Positions 19,606 through 28,203 of a stretch of DNA of 64,000 nt are shown here, one piece after another. The position numbers and the translations under genes are program-made. Numbering within the stretch: position 1 is the first letter of the stretch; each line of letters starts with the position of its first letter. Under the pieces are notes generated by a model, which saw only the letters and a program-made list of their open reading frames with translations, was not told the DNA's origin and made no database searches. Location of the stretch: assembly GCF_900141755.1 (NCBI RefSeq), contig NZ_LT670844.1, positions 7,660,501 through 7,724,500 on the forward strand. Reading direction: 5' to 3'. The stretch comes from Bradyrhizobium lablabi (GTDB lineage Bacteria; Pseudomonadota; Alphaproteobacteria; Rhizobiales; Xanthobacteraceae).

Positions 19606-19936
19606 TACATTGCCTCGGGGCGACACCGATTGGGCACGGCTCGATGCCATGACCGACGAGGAGATCGTGGCCGCTGCGCTATCCGACCCCGACGCCCAGC
19701 CGCTCACTCCGGAACAACTGTCCAGGATGCGCCGGGTGTCGCGCGTAAAGGTGCTGCGGCAACGCCTCGGCATGACGCAGATGCAATTTGCTGACGCATT
19801 TCACCTGCCGATCACCACGCTGCGCGATTGGGAGCAACATCGAAGCACGCCCGATGCGCCGGCGCGGGCGCTGCTGTTGGCAATCGAACGTGACCCGGAA
19901 GTCATGCGGCGGTTACTGGCGGAAGCGGTAGCGTAG
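19562..19936 (+). CDS. HTH (XRE-like) antitoxin paired with BrnT
   Basis: A 124-residue protein from ATG 19562 (MSKTGTTRVTMKPGDTLPRG). The N-terminal half is an acidic BrnA-like linker (DTDWARLDAMTDEEIVAAAL). The C-terminal half is a helix-turn-helix: VKVLRQRLGMTQMQFADAFH, then PITTLRDWEQHR, as in HigA/MqsA-type regulators. This replaces the ribbon-helix-helix seen in the other BrnA. It overlaps the toxin gene by 44 bases, so expression is coupled. It should neutralise the toxin and repress the operon. Confidence 0.85.
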   Translation: MSKTGTTRVTMKPGDTLPRGDTDWARLDAMTDEEIVAAALSDPDAQPLTPEQLSRMRRVSRVKVLRQRLGMTQMQFADAFHLPITTLRDWEQHRSTPDAPARALLLAIERDPEVMRRLLAEAVA

Positions 19937-19970
19937 CGTTTCGGATTCCCTCGCGTCTCGGCGGATCACA

Positions 19971-20033
19971 TCATAGCGCCACAGCGAAGCAATAGTGTCC
20001 ATCTTCATCGACCGTGGCGCCTTATTTAACGCC
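19971..20033. repeat. Dispersed repeat, copy 3 of 3
   Basis: Starts TCATAGCGCCACAGCGAAGC and matches copy 2 for about 55 bases before diverging at 20024, where it abuts the 3' end of the minus-strand gene 20022-20441. The minus-strand peptide end DEDGHYCFAVAL with TGA is retained. Confidence 0.75.
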
Positions 20034-20441
20034 GTATGAGCCAAGATCGGTTGTGCTCCACGGCTCGGGTAGATCGGACTGCTTGCAGTATCTAAAGGAC
20101 GCCTTCCCATAAGGGGTCATGCGCATAAATTCGGTGCGACTGGGAACAGCATACGTTGTGGTGAGAGCTGTCCATGGGCCACCGCGTCCCTGCGTATCCC
20201 TGCAATGTTCCGTGATCTGGAAGGAGCCATCGGCGAGTTTTTGGATCGCGGGTTTTCGGCATTCGAGATGTGCATTCCCGAAAGAAATGCCATTAAAGAG
20301 CGTTATCGTGGCGTTCGACGCCTGCTGACAAGGGGTGTCGCTCCGGACGTAATAGCCCCTTTCTACCGGCACCGAGTCCGCCCGTGCCGCCGTTGCTGCG
20401 CTCAGTATCGTAGCCACCGCCAACATCGCCATATTTCTCAT
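20022..20441 (-). CDS. Secreted hypothetical protein
   Basis: A 139-residue precursor from ATG 20441 (MRNMAMLAVATILSAATAARA signal peptide), with AGGAAGC upstream. The mature part has four cysteines (SDTPCQQAS, HLECRKP, TEHCRDTQ, FRYCKQSD), suggesting two disulfides, and reads ITLFNGISFGNAHL and TYAVPSRTEFMRM. It resembles the small periplasmic proteins frequent in Bradyrhizobium; I know no function. Its stop abuts repeat copy 3. Confidence 0.7.
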   Translation of the reverse strand: MRNMAMLAVATILSAATAARADSVPVERGYYVRSDTPCQQASNATITLFNGISFGNAHLECRKPAIQKLADGSFQITEHCRDTQGRGGPWTALTTTYAVPSRTEFMRMTPYGKASFRYCKQSDLPEPWSTTDLGSYGVK

Positions 20442-20472
20442 TCTTGAGCTTCCTGACTCGCCTGAAAACACT

Positions 20473-21357
20473 CTAGAGATGCCGGCGGATGAATTCGCCG
20501 GCAATCTCGAGCGCGCGCCGGCCGGGCTCGAGATGCGCATTCCACATCGGCCAGGCGTGGATCATGTCCGGCCAAATCTGAAGTGTAACGGCAACGTTGG
20601 CGCTTCCCGCAGCCGCGGCAAAACGTGTGGAATCCTCGAGCAAGGTTTCGCATGCGCCGACCTGGATCAGCGTCGGCGGAAAACCCTTCAGGTCCGCATA
20701 GAGCGGCGAGACGCGCGGATCCTGCAGGTCGATCTCGGCCGGCAGATAGGCCTCGACCAGTTCGGCCAGATACGGCTTGTGAATGATGGGGTCGACGGCA
20801 TCCTTGGTGGCAAGCGTCGAACCCGACAGCGTCAGATCGGTCCAGGGCGAGAGCAGCCACGCACAGCCGGGGATGGGTTCGCCGGCCTCGCGCAGGCGGT
20901 TGATCAGCGCCACCGTCAGGCCGCCGCCGGCGCTGTCGCCGCCGACCACGACATGTTCGGCCGCAATTCCTGATTTCCGCAGAAAATTCCATGCCGAGAG
21001 CGCATCCTCCAGCGCGGCGGGGAAGGGGTGTTCGGGCGCCAGCCGATATTCGATCGCAAGCGTTCGCACTTTGGCCGCGCGGCCGGCTTCGGTGACCAAT
21101 CTGCGATGGCTGAGGATCGAGCCCGAGCAATAGCCGCCGCCGTGAAAATACAACAGCGCGCTGGAAGCTTCGCTGCCGGGCGCCATCGACCATTCGCCCG
21201 CTAGTCCCCCGATATTGACTTGCTCACATGCGATGTCGCTGGCCGCGGGCCATGCCGAGCCGACTTCCTCGATGCGCTGCCGGCCCGCCCGCCAGCCCAC
21301 CGGGCGCGGTTTTGAGCTTAACAGCGCGCGGACCGCGTCGATCTCGCTTTGGCTCAT
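20473..21357 (-). CDS. Alpha/beta hydrolase of the hormone-sensitive lipase (HSL) family
   Basis: A 294-residue cytosolic esterase/lipase from ATG 21357 (MSQSEIDAVRALLSSKPRPV). The oxyanion-hole motif HGGGYCSGS is at about residue 70, the nucleophile elbow GGDSAGGGLT at about 140 (catalytic Ser), the acid in a later DP.VSPLYADLKGFPP block, and the catalytic His in PDMIHAWPMW near residue 265. This is the HSL (family IV) arrangement acting on short acyl esters. It is divergent from the MDR oxidoreductase at 21529, sharing a 170-base promoter region. Confidence 0.9.
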   Translation of the reverse strand: MSQSEIDAVRALLSSKPRPVGWRAGRQRIEEVGSAWPAASDIACEQVNIGGLAGEWSMAPGSEASSALLYFHGGGYCSGSILSHRRLVTEAGRAAKVRTLAIEYRLAPEHPFPAALEDALSAWNFLRKSGIAAEHVVVGGDSAGGGLTVALINRLREAGEPIPGCAWLLSPWTDLTLSGSTLATKDAVDPIIHKPYLAELVEAYLPAEIDLQDPRVSPLYADLKGFPPTLIQVGACETLLEDSTRFAAAAGSANVAVTLQIWPDMIHAWPMWNAHLEPGRRALEIAGEFIRRHL

Positions 21358-21528
21358 GGTCAAATTCCCTAGGCGATGCGCGCAAACATAGCGCGAGCGA
21401 GCGGTCTCTCGCAAAGGCGGACAGCAAAACAAACGAAATTGTGTCAGGCGATCAGGCTTGCGTTTCCGGGCCAACGTGAGAACACTCCCGGCCGAATTCG
21501 GTAAGGCCGAAAAATAGGGAGGTTTTAG

Positions 21529-22671
21529 ATGAGCGCCGACACCAAAACCGGGTTGCAGCTTCGCTCGCTGATCAAGAAGAGCGGTGAACTCGAGATATCG
21601 CTTCAAAGCGTGCCCGTGCCTGAGCCCGGTCCCGATGAAGTCGTTGTCCGCGTCGAGGCGTCTCCGATCAACCCGTCGGACCTCGGACTGCTGGTTGGCG
21701 CCGCCGACATGTCGACCGCCAAAGCGTCCGGCACGAAAGAATCACCCGTGGTCACCGCGAAGGTGCCGGAAGCGGGGATGCGAGCGATGGCGGGGCGGCT
21801 CGACGAATCCATGCCGGTCGGCAATGAGGGCGCCGGCGTCGTCATCAAGACAGGGTCATCGGATGCCGCAAAGGCGCTGATGGGCAAGACCGTCGCCATC
21901 CTCGGTGGCGCGATGTATGCGCAGTACCGCTGCCTGAGGATTGCCGAATGCCTGCCGCTGCCGGCGGGCATCACCCCTGCCGAGGGCGCTTCCTGCTTCG
22001 TCAATCCGCTGACCGCGCTCGGCATGACCGAGACCATGCGCCGCGAAGGCCACAAGGCGCTGGTGCATACCGCGGCCGCCTCCAATCTCGGGCAGATGCT
22101 CAACAAGATCTGCCTCAAGGACGGCATCGGCCTCGTCAATATTGTGCGAAGTGAAGAGCAGGCCGGCATCCTGCGCAAGATCGGCGCCAAGCATGTGGTC
22201 GATTCCACCGCAGCGAGTTTTATGGACGATCTGACCAATGCGCTGGTTGAGACCGGCGCGACGATCGCGTTCGACGCCATCGGCGGCGGCAAGCTGGCGG
22301 GGCAGATTCTCACCGGCATGGAGACGGCGATCAACAAGACCGCAAAAGTCTACAGCCGCTACGGATCGAGCGTGCACAAGCAGGTCTATATTTATGGCGG
22401 CCTCGATTTGCGTCCGACCGAATTGAACCGGGGGTTCGGCATGTCCTGGGGCGTCGGGGGCTGGCTGCTAACTCCCTTCCTGCAGAAGATCGGACCGGCC
22501 GATGGTGCGAGGCTGCGCCAGCGGGTCGTCGACGAGCTCAAGACGACATTCGCCAGTCACTATACGCAGGTAGTCTCGTTGCAGGAGGCGCTGCAGCTCA
22601 ATCACATCGCCGTCTACGCCAAGCGCGCGACCGGCGAAAAATATCTGATCAATCCGAACAAGGGCGGGTAG
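21529..22671 (+). CDS. Zinc-free MDR-superfamily oxidoreductase (quinone oxidoreductase-like)
   Basis: A 380-residue NAD(P)H-dependent enzyme of the medium-chain dehydrogenase/reductase superfamily. The N-terminal GroES-like domain has VVVRVEASPINPSDLGLL and NEGAGVVI; the usual catalytic zinc cysteine is not in place. The Rossmann part contains ALVHTAAASNLGQMLNKICL, NIVRSEEQAGILRKIGAKHV and AFDAIGGGKLAGQILTG. A strong AGGGAGG site precedes ATG 21529. The extra length over typical quinone reductases (about 325) lies in the N-terminal domain around residues 60-95. The substrate is unknown. Confidence 0.85.
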   Translation: MSADTKTGLQLRSLIKKSGELEISLQSVPVPEPGPDEVVVRVEASPINPSDLGLLVGAADMSTAKASGTKESPVVTAKVPEAGMRAMAGRLDESMPVGNEGAGVVIKTGSSDAAKALMGKTVAILGGAMYAQYRCLRIAECLPLPAGITPAEGASCFVNPLTALGMTETMRREGHKALVHTAAASNLGQMLNKICLKDGIGLVNIVRSEEQAGILRKIGAKHVVDSTAASFMDDLTNALVETGATIAFDAIGGGKLAGQILTGMETAINKTAKVYSRYGSSVHKQVYIYGGLDLRPTELNRGFGMSWGVGGWLLTPFLQKIGPADGARLRQRVVDELKTTFASHYTQVVSLQEALQLNHIAVYAKRATGEKYLINPNKGG

Positions 22672-22686
22672 TTTTTTTCAGCCCAA

Positions 22687-22711
22687 GCGACGCGGCCGGA
22701 TGCCGCGTCGC
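22687..22711 (+). terminator. GC-rich hairpin after the MDR gene
   Basis: A perfect 10-base stem (GCGACGCGGC / GCCGCGTCGC) with a 5-base loop begins 15 bases after the stop codon. A T-run precedes rather than follows it, so intrinsic termination would be weak; a bidirectional or stabilising role is possible. Confidence 0.45.
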
Positions 22712-22781
22712 AGGTCTGGAGCTCAAGGGATCAAGCGACGGGGGTTTTGAAAAGCATCTTTTGGAAAAAGGGGGAAATTCA

Positions 22782-23174
22782 ATGTCGACAGATCTGAAAT
22801 ATCTCGCCTTTACCGCCATTCTCACGGCATCGCTGTGGATCCCCTATGTGGTCTCACAGGTGGCGACCAACGGCGCGCTGAAACCCCCGAATTATGTCGA
22901 TCCGACGCCGCGGCCATTGCCGGCCTGGGGCAAGCGAGCTGATAGGGCCTACATCAACGCGGTCGAGAATTTTGCACCGTTTGCGGCGCTGGTGATCGTC
23001 GCGCATCTGGCCGGCAAGGCCAATGCGGCGACGGCGTTCTGGACGATCGCCTTCTTCTGGCTGCGGCTGGCCCATGCCGTCGTCTACCTGCTCGGCATTC
23101 CCTATTTGCGGACGCTGATTTTTACGCTCGGCTATGTCGCGGTCGTCGGGATGTTCGTGCAATTGATCAAGTAA
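22782..23174 (+). CDS. MAPEG family membrane protein
   Basis: A 130-residue inner-membrane protein of the MAPEG family (eicosanoid/glutathione metabolism superfamily). ATG 22782 follows AAAAAGGGGGAAATTCA. Four hydrophobic helices are visible (about 5-25, 62-80, 84-104 and 108-127). The family-typical ERxxxNxxE-like region appears as GKRADRAYINAVENFAPFAA, where the conserved Asn, Glu and Phe are kept; WLRLAHAVVYLLGIPYLRT is the second signature. Bacterial members are poorly characterised. It follows the oxidoreductase and precedes the metallo-hydrolase. Confidence 0.85.
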   Translation: MSTDLKYLAFTAILTASLWIPYVVSQVATNGALKPPNYVDPTPRPLPAWGKRADRAYINAVENFAPFAALVIVAHLAGKANAATAFWTIAFFWLRLAHAVVYLLGIPYLRTLIFTLGYVAVVGMFVQLIK

Positions 23175-23332
23175 GTTCTTGCATCATTTGATGCGAGGCT
23201 TCTACTTTCGGCTAGGGTATCGCATCGCAATCCGACTTGTAACGAGACTTGCGTTCCAACCGCGATCGGACGACATTCGCGCCGAAATTTCGTGCGCAAG
23301 AGCGTAAGCACTCAACCAGGGGAGAATGCGCC

Positions 23333-24331
23333 ATGATCGGTCTCGACCGTCGCCAACTTCTAACAGGTGCCGCCGCCGCTGGCGCTGCGGCCGCCCTCAC
23401 ACCAATCGCCGCGCCGGCCGCGCGCGCCGCGGTGCCGCCGGCAGGCGCGCAGGCGCCGGGCTTCTATCGCTACAAGGTCGGGAGCTACGAATGCACCTCG
23501 ATCAACGACGGCGCATTTGTGCGCCCGGTAGATAATTTTGTCAGCAATATCTCAAAGGACGAGGCGCAAGCTGCGTCGGATGCCGCCTACATGCCCCAGG
23601 GCAAGGTGGTCGTGCCGTTCAACCCGCAGCTCATCAACACCGGCAGCAAACTGGTGCTGATCGACTGCGGCAACGGGATCGCCTCCTTCGAGCCGACCAA
23701 GGGCGCGGTCGGGCGTACTTTGCAAAATCTTGCCGCCGCCGGCGTCGATCCCAAGAGCATCGACGTCGTGCTGATCTCGCATCTGCATCCCGACCACACC
23801 AACGGCATCCGCGCGCTCGATGGCTCGATGGCGTTCCCGAACGCCGAGCTGATGGTGCCGGCCAAGGAATGGGAATTCTGGATGAGCGACGAGAATGCCG
23901 CCAAAGCTCAGTCCAGCGAGATGATGAAGAACTATTTTGCCAATGTGAGAAAAATCTACACCGGCATCGAGTCGAAGGTGACGAAATATGACTGGGGCAA
24001 GGAAGTCGCGCCCGGCATCACCGCGATCGCGACCCCGGGCCACACGCCTGGCCACACCTCGTTTGCGGTCGCCTCCGGCAATTCGAAAATCCTGGTCCAG
24101 TCCGACGTCACCAACGTCCCGGAATTCTTCCTGCGCAATCCGGACTGGCACGTGGTTTATGACACCGACCCTGATATGGCGCAGGCCACCCGTCATAAAT
24201 TCTACGACATGGCGGCGGCGGAGAAGGCGACGGTGGTGGGCTTCCATTTCACCTTCCCCTCGATCGGCCATGTCGAGAAGGACGGCACGAAATATCGGCT
24301 CGTTCCGGCGGCCTGGAGTCCGGTGATCTGA
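23333..24331 (+). CDS. Tat-exported MBL-fold metallo-hydrolase
   Basis: A 332-residue precursor from ATG 23333, preceded by AGGGGAGAA. The N-terminus MIGLDRRQLLTGAAAAGAAA is a twin-arginine signal (RRQLL followed by Ala-rich core and AxA site). The metallo-beta-lactamase fold shows SHLHPDHTNG (metal His-Asp), TPGHTPGHTSFAV (third His), SDVTNVPEF (bridging Asp) and a final GFHFTFPSIGH. Substrates of this branch include lactones, nitrilotriesters and organophosphates; none can be chosen here. Export would use the TatABC system encoded at 58.9-60.6 kb. Confidence 0.9.
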   Translation: MIGLDRRQLLTGAAAAGAAAALTPIAAPAARAAVPPAGAQAPGFYRYKVGSYECTSINDGAFVRPVDNFVSNISKDEAQAASDAAYMPQGKVVVPFNPQLINTGSKLVLIDCGNGIASFEPTKGAVGRTLQNLAAAGVDPKSIDVVLISHLHPDHTNGIRALDGSMAFPNAELMVPAKEWEFWMSDENAAKAQSSEMMKNYFANVRKIYTGIESKVTKYDWGKEVAPGITAIATPGHTPGHTSFAVASGNSKILVQSDVTNVPEFFLRNPDWHVVYDTDPDMAQATRHKFYDMAAAEKATVVGFHFTFPSIGHVEKDGTKYRLVPAAWSPVI

Positions 24332-24353
24332 GCGCGGCGGCAGGATTGAGAGG

Positions 24354-24386
24354 ACGGGCCGCTCAAGCAGCGGCCCGTTCCGTTTT
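24354..24386 (+). terminator. Rho-independent terminator
   Basis: A perfect 10-base GC-rich stem (ACGGGCCGCT / AGCGGCCCGT), loop CAAGC, followed by TCCGTTTT. It begins 23 bases after the metallo-hydrolase stop and should end that transcript. Confidence 0.78.
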
Positions 24387-24540
24387 AGCCGAGGGTGTTA
24401 GAGACGGACGGCTGTTGGCGATGGGTGCCTTTTCGCAAACCCACCGTTTCCGATTTGAGCAATCCATGCACTTGCATCGTTTGCCGACTTGGCTAGGGTG
24501 ATGGGGAAAGCCGCTCCGGCGTCCGCACAGAGGAAATTCC

Positions 24541-25098
24541 ATGGCCACCCCCTACAACGTCGTCATCATCGTCGGCAGCCTTCGCAAGGAGAGTTTTACC
24601 CTCAAGGTGGCCAATGCCCTGGCAAAACTGGCGCCCGATACGCTCAAGCCCAACGTCGTCACCTTGAACGATATTTCGTTCTTCAATCAGGACCTGGAAG
24701 CATCACCCCCGGCCGATTGGCTGGCGTTCCGCGAAAAGCTGCAGAAATCAAATGCGGTCCTGTTCGTGACCCCGGAATATAACCGCTCGATCCCCGGCGT
24801 GTTGAAGAACGCCATCGACGTCGGATCGCGCCCCTATGGCAAGAGCTCGTTCCTCGGCAAGCCGGTCGGCATTGTCTCTAATTCGCCGGGACCGCTCGGC
24901 GGCGTCAGCGCGGCAAAACATCTGCAGAATATCCTGCCCGGCATTTGCGGTCCGATCCTGGGGCAGCCGGAAACCTATCTGACCGGCATCGGCGATGCCT
25001 TCGACGAGAAGGGCGAACTGGTCAAGGAATCGCTGAAGCCGGTGCTGAAGCAATATATCGACGCGTTCGCCGCCTTCGTCGACAAGCAGAACAGATAG
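24541..25098 (+). CDS. NADPH-dependent FMN reductase (ChrR/YieF-like)
   Basis: A 185-residue flavodoxin-like cytosolic reductase. The first strand and phosphate-binding loop IIVGSLRKESFTLKVANAL bind FMN; PEYNRSIPGVLKNAIDVGSR is the family signature (isoalloxazine site), and SNSPGPLGGVSAAKHLQNIL the dimer-interface helix. Relatives reduce quinones, azo dyes or chromate. ATG 24541 is preceded by AGAGGAAA. It is monocistronic by position, between the terminator and the ftsB-like gene. Confidence 0.92.
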   Translation: MATPYNVVIIVGSLRKESFTLKVANALAKLAPDTLKPNVVTLNDISFFNQDLEASPPADWLAFREKLQKSNAVLFVTPEYNRSIPGVLKNAIDVGSRPYGKSSFLGKPVGIVSNSPGPLGGVSAAKHLQNILPGICGPILGQPETYLTGIGDAFDEKGELVKESLKPVLKQYIDAFAAFVDKQNR

Positions 25099-25153
25099 GC
25101 GGGGCGGCGACGCCTTAGGATTCCGTTAACCGGGGCCGTCGCATCTTCGCGCC

Positions 25154-25471
25154 ATGGTTTCCCGCGCGCGACTCAAATCCTTTCTGACCGGCCTCGCCCT
25201 CTACACGATGGCGGCCGCGTTGATCGGCTATTTCGGCGTCAACGCCTATACCGGCAAATATGGGTTGAACGCGCGGCAGGAGCTCGATCAGGAGATCATC
25301 GCGCTGACGTCGGAATTGGCGCGGCTGAAGCGGGAGCGTGTCGAGGGCGAGCAACGGGTGTCGCTGCTAAGGTCGGACCGGGTCGATCCCGACATGCTGG
25401 ACGAGCGCGCGCGCTATCAGCTCGATTACGCCAATCCCCACGATCTGGTTCGGATCAACAATCCGAACTGA
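25154..25471 (+). CDS. ftsB: FtsB/DivIC-family septum formation initiator
   Basis: A 105-residue bitopic inner-membrane protein of the divisome. It has a short basic cytoplasmic start (MVSRARLKSF), one transmembrane helix (about 11-31) and a coiled coil (about 40-75; LDQEIIALTSELARLKRERV), then a conserved C-terminal region with DPDMLDERARYQLDYANPHD. FtsB links FtsL and FtsQ. Its place between eno and pdhA is conserved in alphaproteobacteria. The gene symbol follows the family. Confidence 0.88.
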   Translation: MVSRARLKSFLTGLALYTMAAALIGYFGVNAYTGKYGLNARQELDQEIIALTSELARLKRERVEGEQRVSLLRSDRVDPDMLDERARYQLDYANPHDLVRINNPN

Positions 25472-25675
25472 CGCGCTCAGACCCAGCCTGTTACAGCGGG
25501 ATGACGGCTTTTCCCGCGTACCGGTTGCGCAAATTACAAAACCCGACGAATTCAATTTCGAAAATGTCGCCGCGTTGCACTGCGGCATAGCGAAATTCCC
25601 CCGCCATCACGCAATCCTTTCATGGCGGTTTGAGTTGGGATAGAGAGGGCTATCTTTCTCTCATCCGGAATTGCC

Positions 25676-26704
25676 ATGGCCGCACCGAAGAAAAGCGTTG
25701 CTCAAGAAACGAGCCAATCAAAAGGCAACGGCTCCCAAAGCCCCCTGGAATTCACCCGAGATCAGGAACTGAGCGCGCTGCGCGACATGCTCTTGATCCG
25801 GCGGTTTGAGGAAAAGGCCGGCCAGCTCTACGGCATGGGCGCGATCGGCGGCTTCTGCCATCTCTATATCGGCCAGGAAGCCATCGTCGTCGGCATGCAA
25901 ATGGCCCTGAAAAAGGGCGATCAGGTCATAACCGGATACCGGGACCATGGGCATATGCTGGCCACCGGAATGGACCCCAAGGGCGTGATGGCCGAACTGA
26001 CCGGCCGGCGTGGCGGCTATTCCAAGGGCAAGGGCGGCTCCATGCACATGTTCAGCAAGGAGAAGAACTTCTTCGGCGGCCACGGCATTGTCGGCGCGCA
26101 AGTGTCGCTCGGCACCGGGCTTGCCTTCGCCAATCGCTATCGCGGTAACGATTTCGTCAGTCTGGCCTATTTCGGCGACGGCGCCTCGAACCAGGGCCAG
26201 GTCTATGAAAGCTTCAACATGGCGGAGCTGTGGAAGCTCCCGGTGGTCTACATCATCGAGAACAACCGTTACGCGATGGGAACTTCGGTGACGCGCTCCT
26301 CGGCCCAGACCGATTTCTCCAAGCGCGGCATCTCCTTCAATATTCCGGGCGAGCAGGTCGACGGCATGGACGTGCGCGCGGTGAAGGCCGCCGCCGACAA
26401 GGCGGTCGCGTGGTGCCGCGCCGGCAAGGGCCCCTACATCCTGGAAATGCAGACCTACCGCTACCGCGGACATTCGATGTCGGATCCTGCGAAATATCGC
26501 ACCCGCGAGGAAGTCGAGAAGGTGCGGCACGACCAGGATCCGATCGAGCAGGTCCGCAATCGGCTGCTGGCTGCGAAGATGACCGAGCAGGAATTGAAGG
26601 CGATCGACGCCGAGGTGCGGGAAATCGTCAACGCCGCCGCCGATTTCGCCCAGCACGACCCCGAACCCGAGCCGTCAGAACTCTACACCGATGTCTACCG
26701 CTGA
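25676..26704 (+). CDS. pdhA: Pyruvate dehydrogenase E1 component, alpha subunit
   Basis: With PdhB decarboxylates pyruvate using thiamine diphosphate and transfers the acetyl group to the E2 lipoyl arm. The 342-residue length is typical of heterotetrameric E1. Visible are YIGQEAIVVGMQMAL, the phosphorylation-loop-like region YRYRGHSMSDPAKYRTREE, and the ThDP/metal motif GDGASNQGQVYESFNMAEL ending with ENN. ATG 25676 starts an N-terminal Lys/Gln-rich extension of about 25 residues. It is the first gene of the operon pdhA-pdhB-(deaminase)-(DUF5076)-pdhC-(membrane protein)-lpdA. Confidence 0.97.
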   Translation: MAAPKKSVAQETSQSKGNGSQSPLEFTRDQELSALRDMLLIRRFEEKAGQLYGMGAIGGFCHLYIGQEAIVVGMQMALKKGDQVITGYRDHGHMLATGMDPKGVMAELTGRRGGYSKGKGGSMHMFSKEKNFFGGHGIVGAQVSLGTGLAFANRYRGNDFVSLAYFGDGASNQGQVYESFNMAELWKLPVVYIIENNRYAMGTSVTRSSAQTDFSKRGISFNIPGEQVDGMDVRAVKAAADKAVAWCRAGKGPYILEMQTYRYRGHSMSDPAKYRTREEVEKVRHDQDPIEQVRNRLLAAKMTEQELKAIDAEVREIVNAAADFAQHDPEPEPSELYTDVYR

Positions 26705-26753
26705 GCGGGCGGCGCGCGTCCCAGCCTAAGAAGCGAATTTTTCCGGAGCTACC

Positions 26754-28181
26754 ATGCCAATTCAAGTGCTGATGCCCGCGCTGTCGCCGACCATGGAGAA
26801 GGGCAACCTTTCGAAATGGCTGAAGAAGGAAGGCGAGCCGATCAAGTCGGGCGACGTCATCGCCGAGATCGAGACCGACAAGGCGACGATGGAGGTCGAG
26901 GCCACCGATGAGGGCACCCTCGGCAAGATCCTGATCCCCGAAGGCACCGCCGACGTCGCCGTCAACACACCGATCGCGACCATCCTGGCCGATGGCGAAA
27001 ATGCTTCCGATCTCGCCAAAGCACCTGCTCCTGCAAAAGCGTCCTTCGAGACGCCTGCTGCGCAGGCTCCTCAGGATAAGGGCCCTCACCCTGAGGAGGG
27101 TGCGTCAGCACCCGTCTCGAAGGGCGATGGTGCAAAGCCTGCGCCCGCCGCTCCCAAAGCCGTCACTGAACCCGATCCCGAGGTGCCCGCCGGCACCGAG
27201 ATGGTGACCATGACTATCCGCGAGGCGCTGCGTGACGCGATGGCGGAAGAGATGCGGCGCGATCCCGACGTCTTCATCATGGGCGAGGAGGTCGCGGAGT
27301 ACCAAGGCGCCTACAAGGTCACGCAAGGGTTGCTGCAGGAATTCGGCGCGCGACGCGTCATTGATACGCCGATCACCGAGCACGGTTTTGCCGGCGTCGG
27401 CGTCGGCGCCGCGATGGCCGGGCTAAAACCGATCGTCGAGTTCATGACGTTCAATTTCGCCATGCAGGCGATGGACCAGATCATCAACTCCGCGGCCAAG
27501 ACGCTCTATATGTCGGGCGGACAGATGGGCGCCTCGATCGTGTTCCGCGGCCCCAACGGCGCCGCCGCCCGCGTCGCCGCCCAGCACAGCCAGGATTATT
27601 CGGCCTGGTATTCGCAAATTCCAGGCTTGAAGGTGATCGCGCCGTTTTCGGCGGCCGACTACAAGGGACTCTTGAAGGCCGCGATCCGCGATCCCAATCC
27701 GGTGATCTTCCTTGAGAACGAAATGCTGTACGGCCATTCCGGCGAGGTGCCAAAACTCGACGATTACGTGATCCCGATCGGCAAGGCGCGCGTCGTGCGC
27801 ACGGGCAGTCATGTCACTATCGTCTCGTGGTCGAACGGCATGACCTACGCGCTGAAAGCTGCCGACGAACTCGCAAAAGAAGGCATCGAAGCCGAGGTGA
27901 TCGACCTGCGGACGCTGCGTCCAATGGATACCGACACCATTGTCGCCTCCGTGAAGAAGACCGGCCGCGCGGTCACCGTTGAGGAAGGCTGGCAGCAAAA
28001 CGGCGTCGGCGCCGAAATCTGTGCCCGCATCATGCAGCACGCCTTTGATTACCTCGACGCGCCGGTGGCACGGGTCTCGGGCAAGGATGTGCCGATGCCC
28101 TACGCGGCGAACCTCGAAAAGCTCGCACTGCCTTCGGCGGCCGAGGTGGTCGAGGCCGCCAAAGCCGTTTGTTATCGCTAG
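26754..28181 (+). CDS. pdhB: Pyruvate dehydrogenase E1 beta subunit with N-terminal lipoyl domain
   Basis: A 475-residue protein combining a biotinyl/lipoyl domain (residues 1-80, lipoyl-Lys in [11 protein letters not shown]) with the E1-beta catalytic and C-terminal domains (about 145-475: [68 protein letters not shown]). A lipoylated E1-beta is a known alphaproteobacterial feature. The linker between domains (about 81-145) is Ala/Pro-rich and contains, at about residues 96-126, the translation of a dispersed palindromic repeat ([20 protein letters not shown] and onward), annotated separately. The gene lies 49 bases after pdhA. Confidence 0.97.
   Translation: MPIQVLMPALSPTMEKGNLSKWLKKEGEPIKSGDVIAEIETDKATMEVEATDEGTLGKILIPEGTADVAVNTPIATILADGENASDLAKAPAPAKASFETPAAQAPQDKGPHPEEGASAPVSKGDGAKPAPAAPKAVTEPDPEVPAGTEMVTMTIREALRDAMAEEMRRDPDVFIMGEEVAEYQGAYKVTQGLLQEFGARRVIDTPITEHGFAGVGVGAAMAGLKPIVEFMTFNFAMQAMDQIINSAAKTLYMSGGQMGASIVFRGPNGAAARVAAQHSQDYSAWYSQIPGLKVIAPFSAADYKGLLKAAIRDPNPVIFLENEMLYGHSGEVPKLDDYVIPIGKARVVRTGSHVTIVSWSNGMTYALKAADELAKEGIEAEVIDLRTLRPMDTDTIVASVKKTGRAVTVEEGWQQNGVGAEICARIMQHAFDYLDAPVARVSGKDVPMPYAANLEKLALPSAAEVVEAAKAVCYR
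27040..27130 (+). repeat. Palindromic dispersed repeat inside the pdhB coding sequence
   Basis: The sequence CGTCCTTCGAGACGCCTGCT... through ...CCGTCTCGAAGGGCGATGG is a complete copy of the CCTCATCCTGAGGAG element found between genes at 32.2, 33.6, 34.8 and 41.1 kb. It is in frame and lacks stop codons. Both internal stems are retained with altered bases (GCCTGC-TGC-GCAGGC and GGGTGC..GCACCC), indicating paired changes. It encodes part of the interdomain linker. Confidence 0.82.
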
Positions 28182-28203
28182 CTTCCGAACGAGGGCGTGA
28201 CCT

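Noticed and set aside
18519..20033. Integron-like attC sites separating small gene cassettes
   Set aside because: The three repeats do not contain paired RYYYAAC/GTTRRRY core sites in hairpin order, and no integrase gene is seen.
19913..20110. Minus-strand 65-residue frame with SMKMDTIASLWRYD
   Set aside because: It is the out-of-frame translation of dispersed repeat copy 3, a type of frame often mis-annotated in this group.
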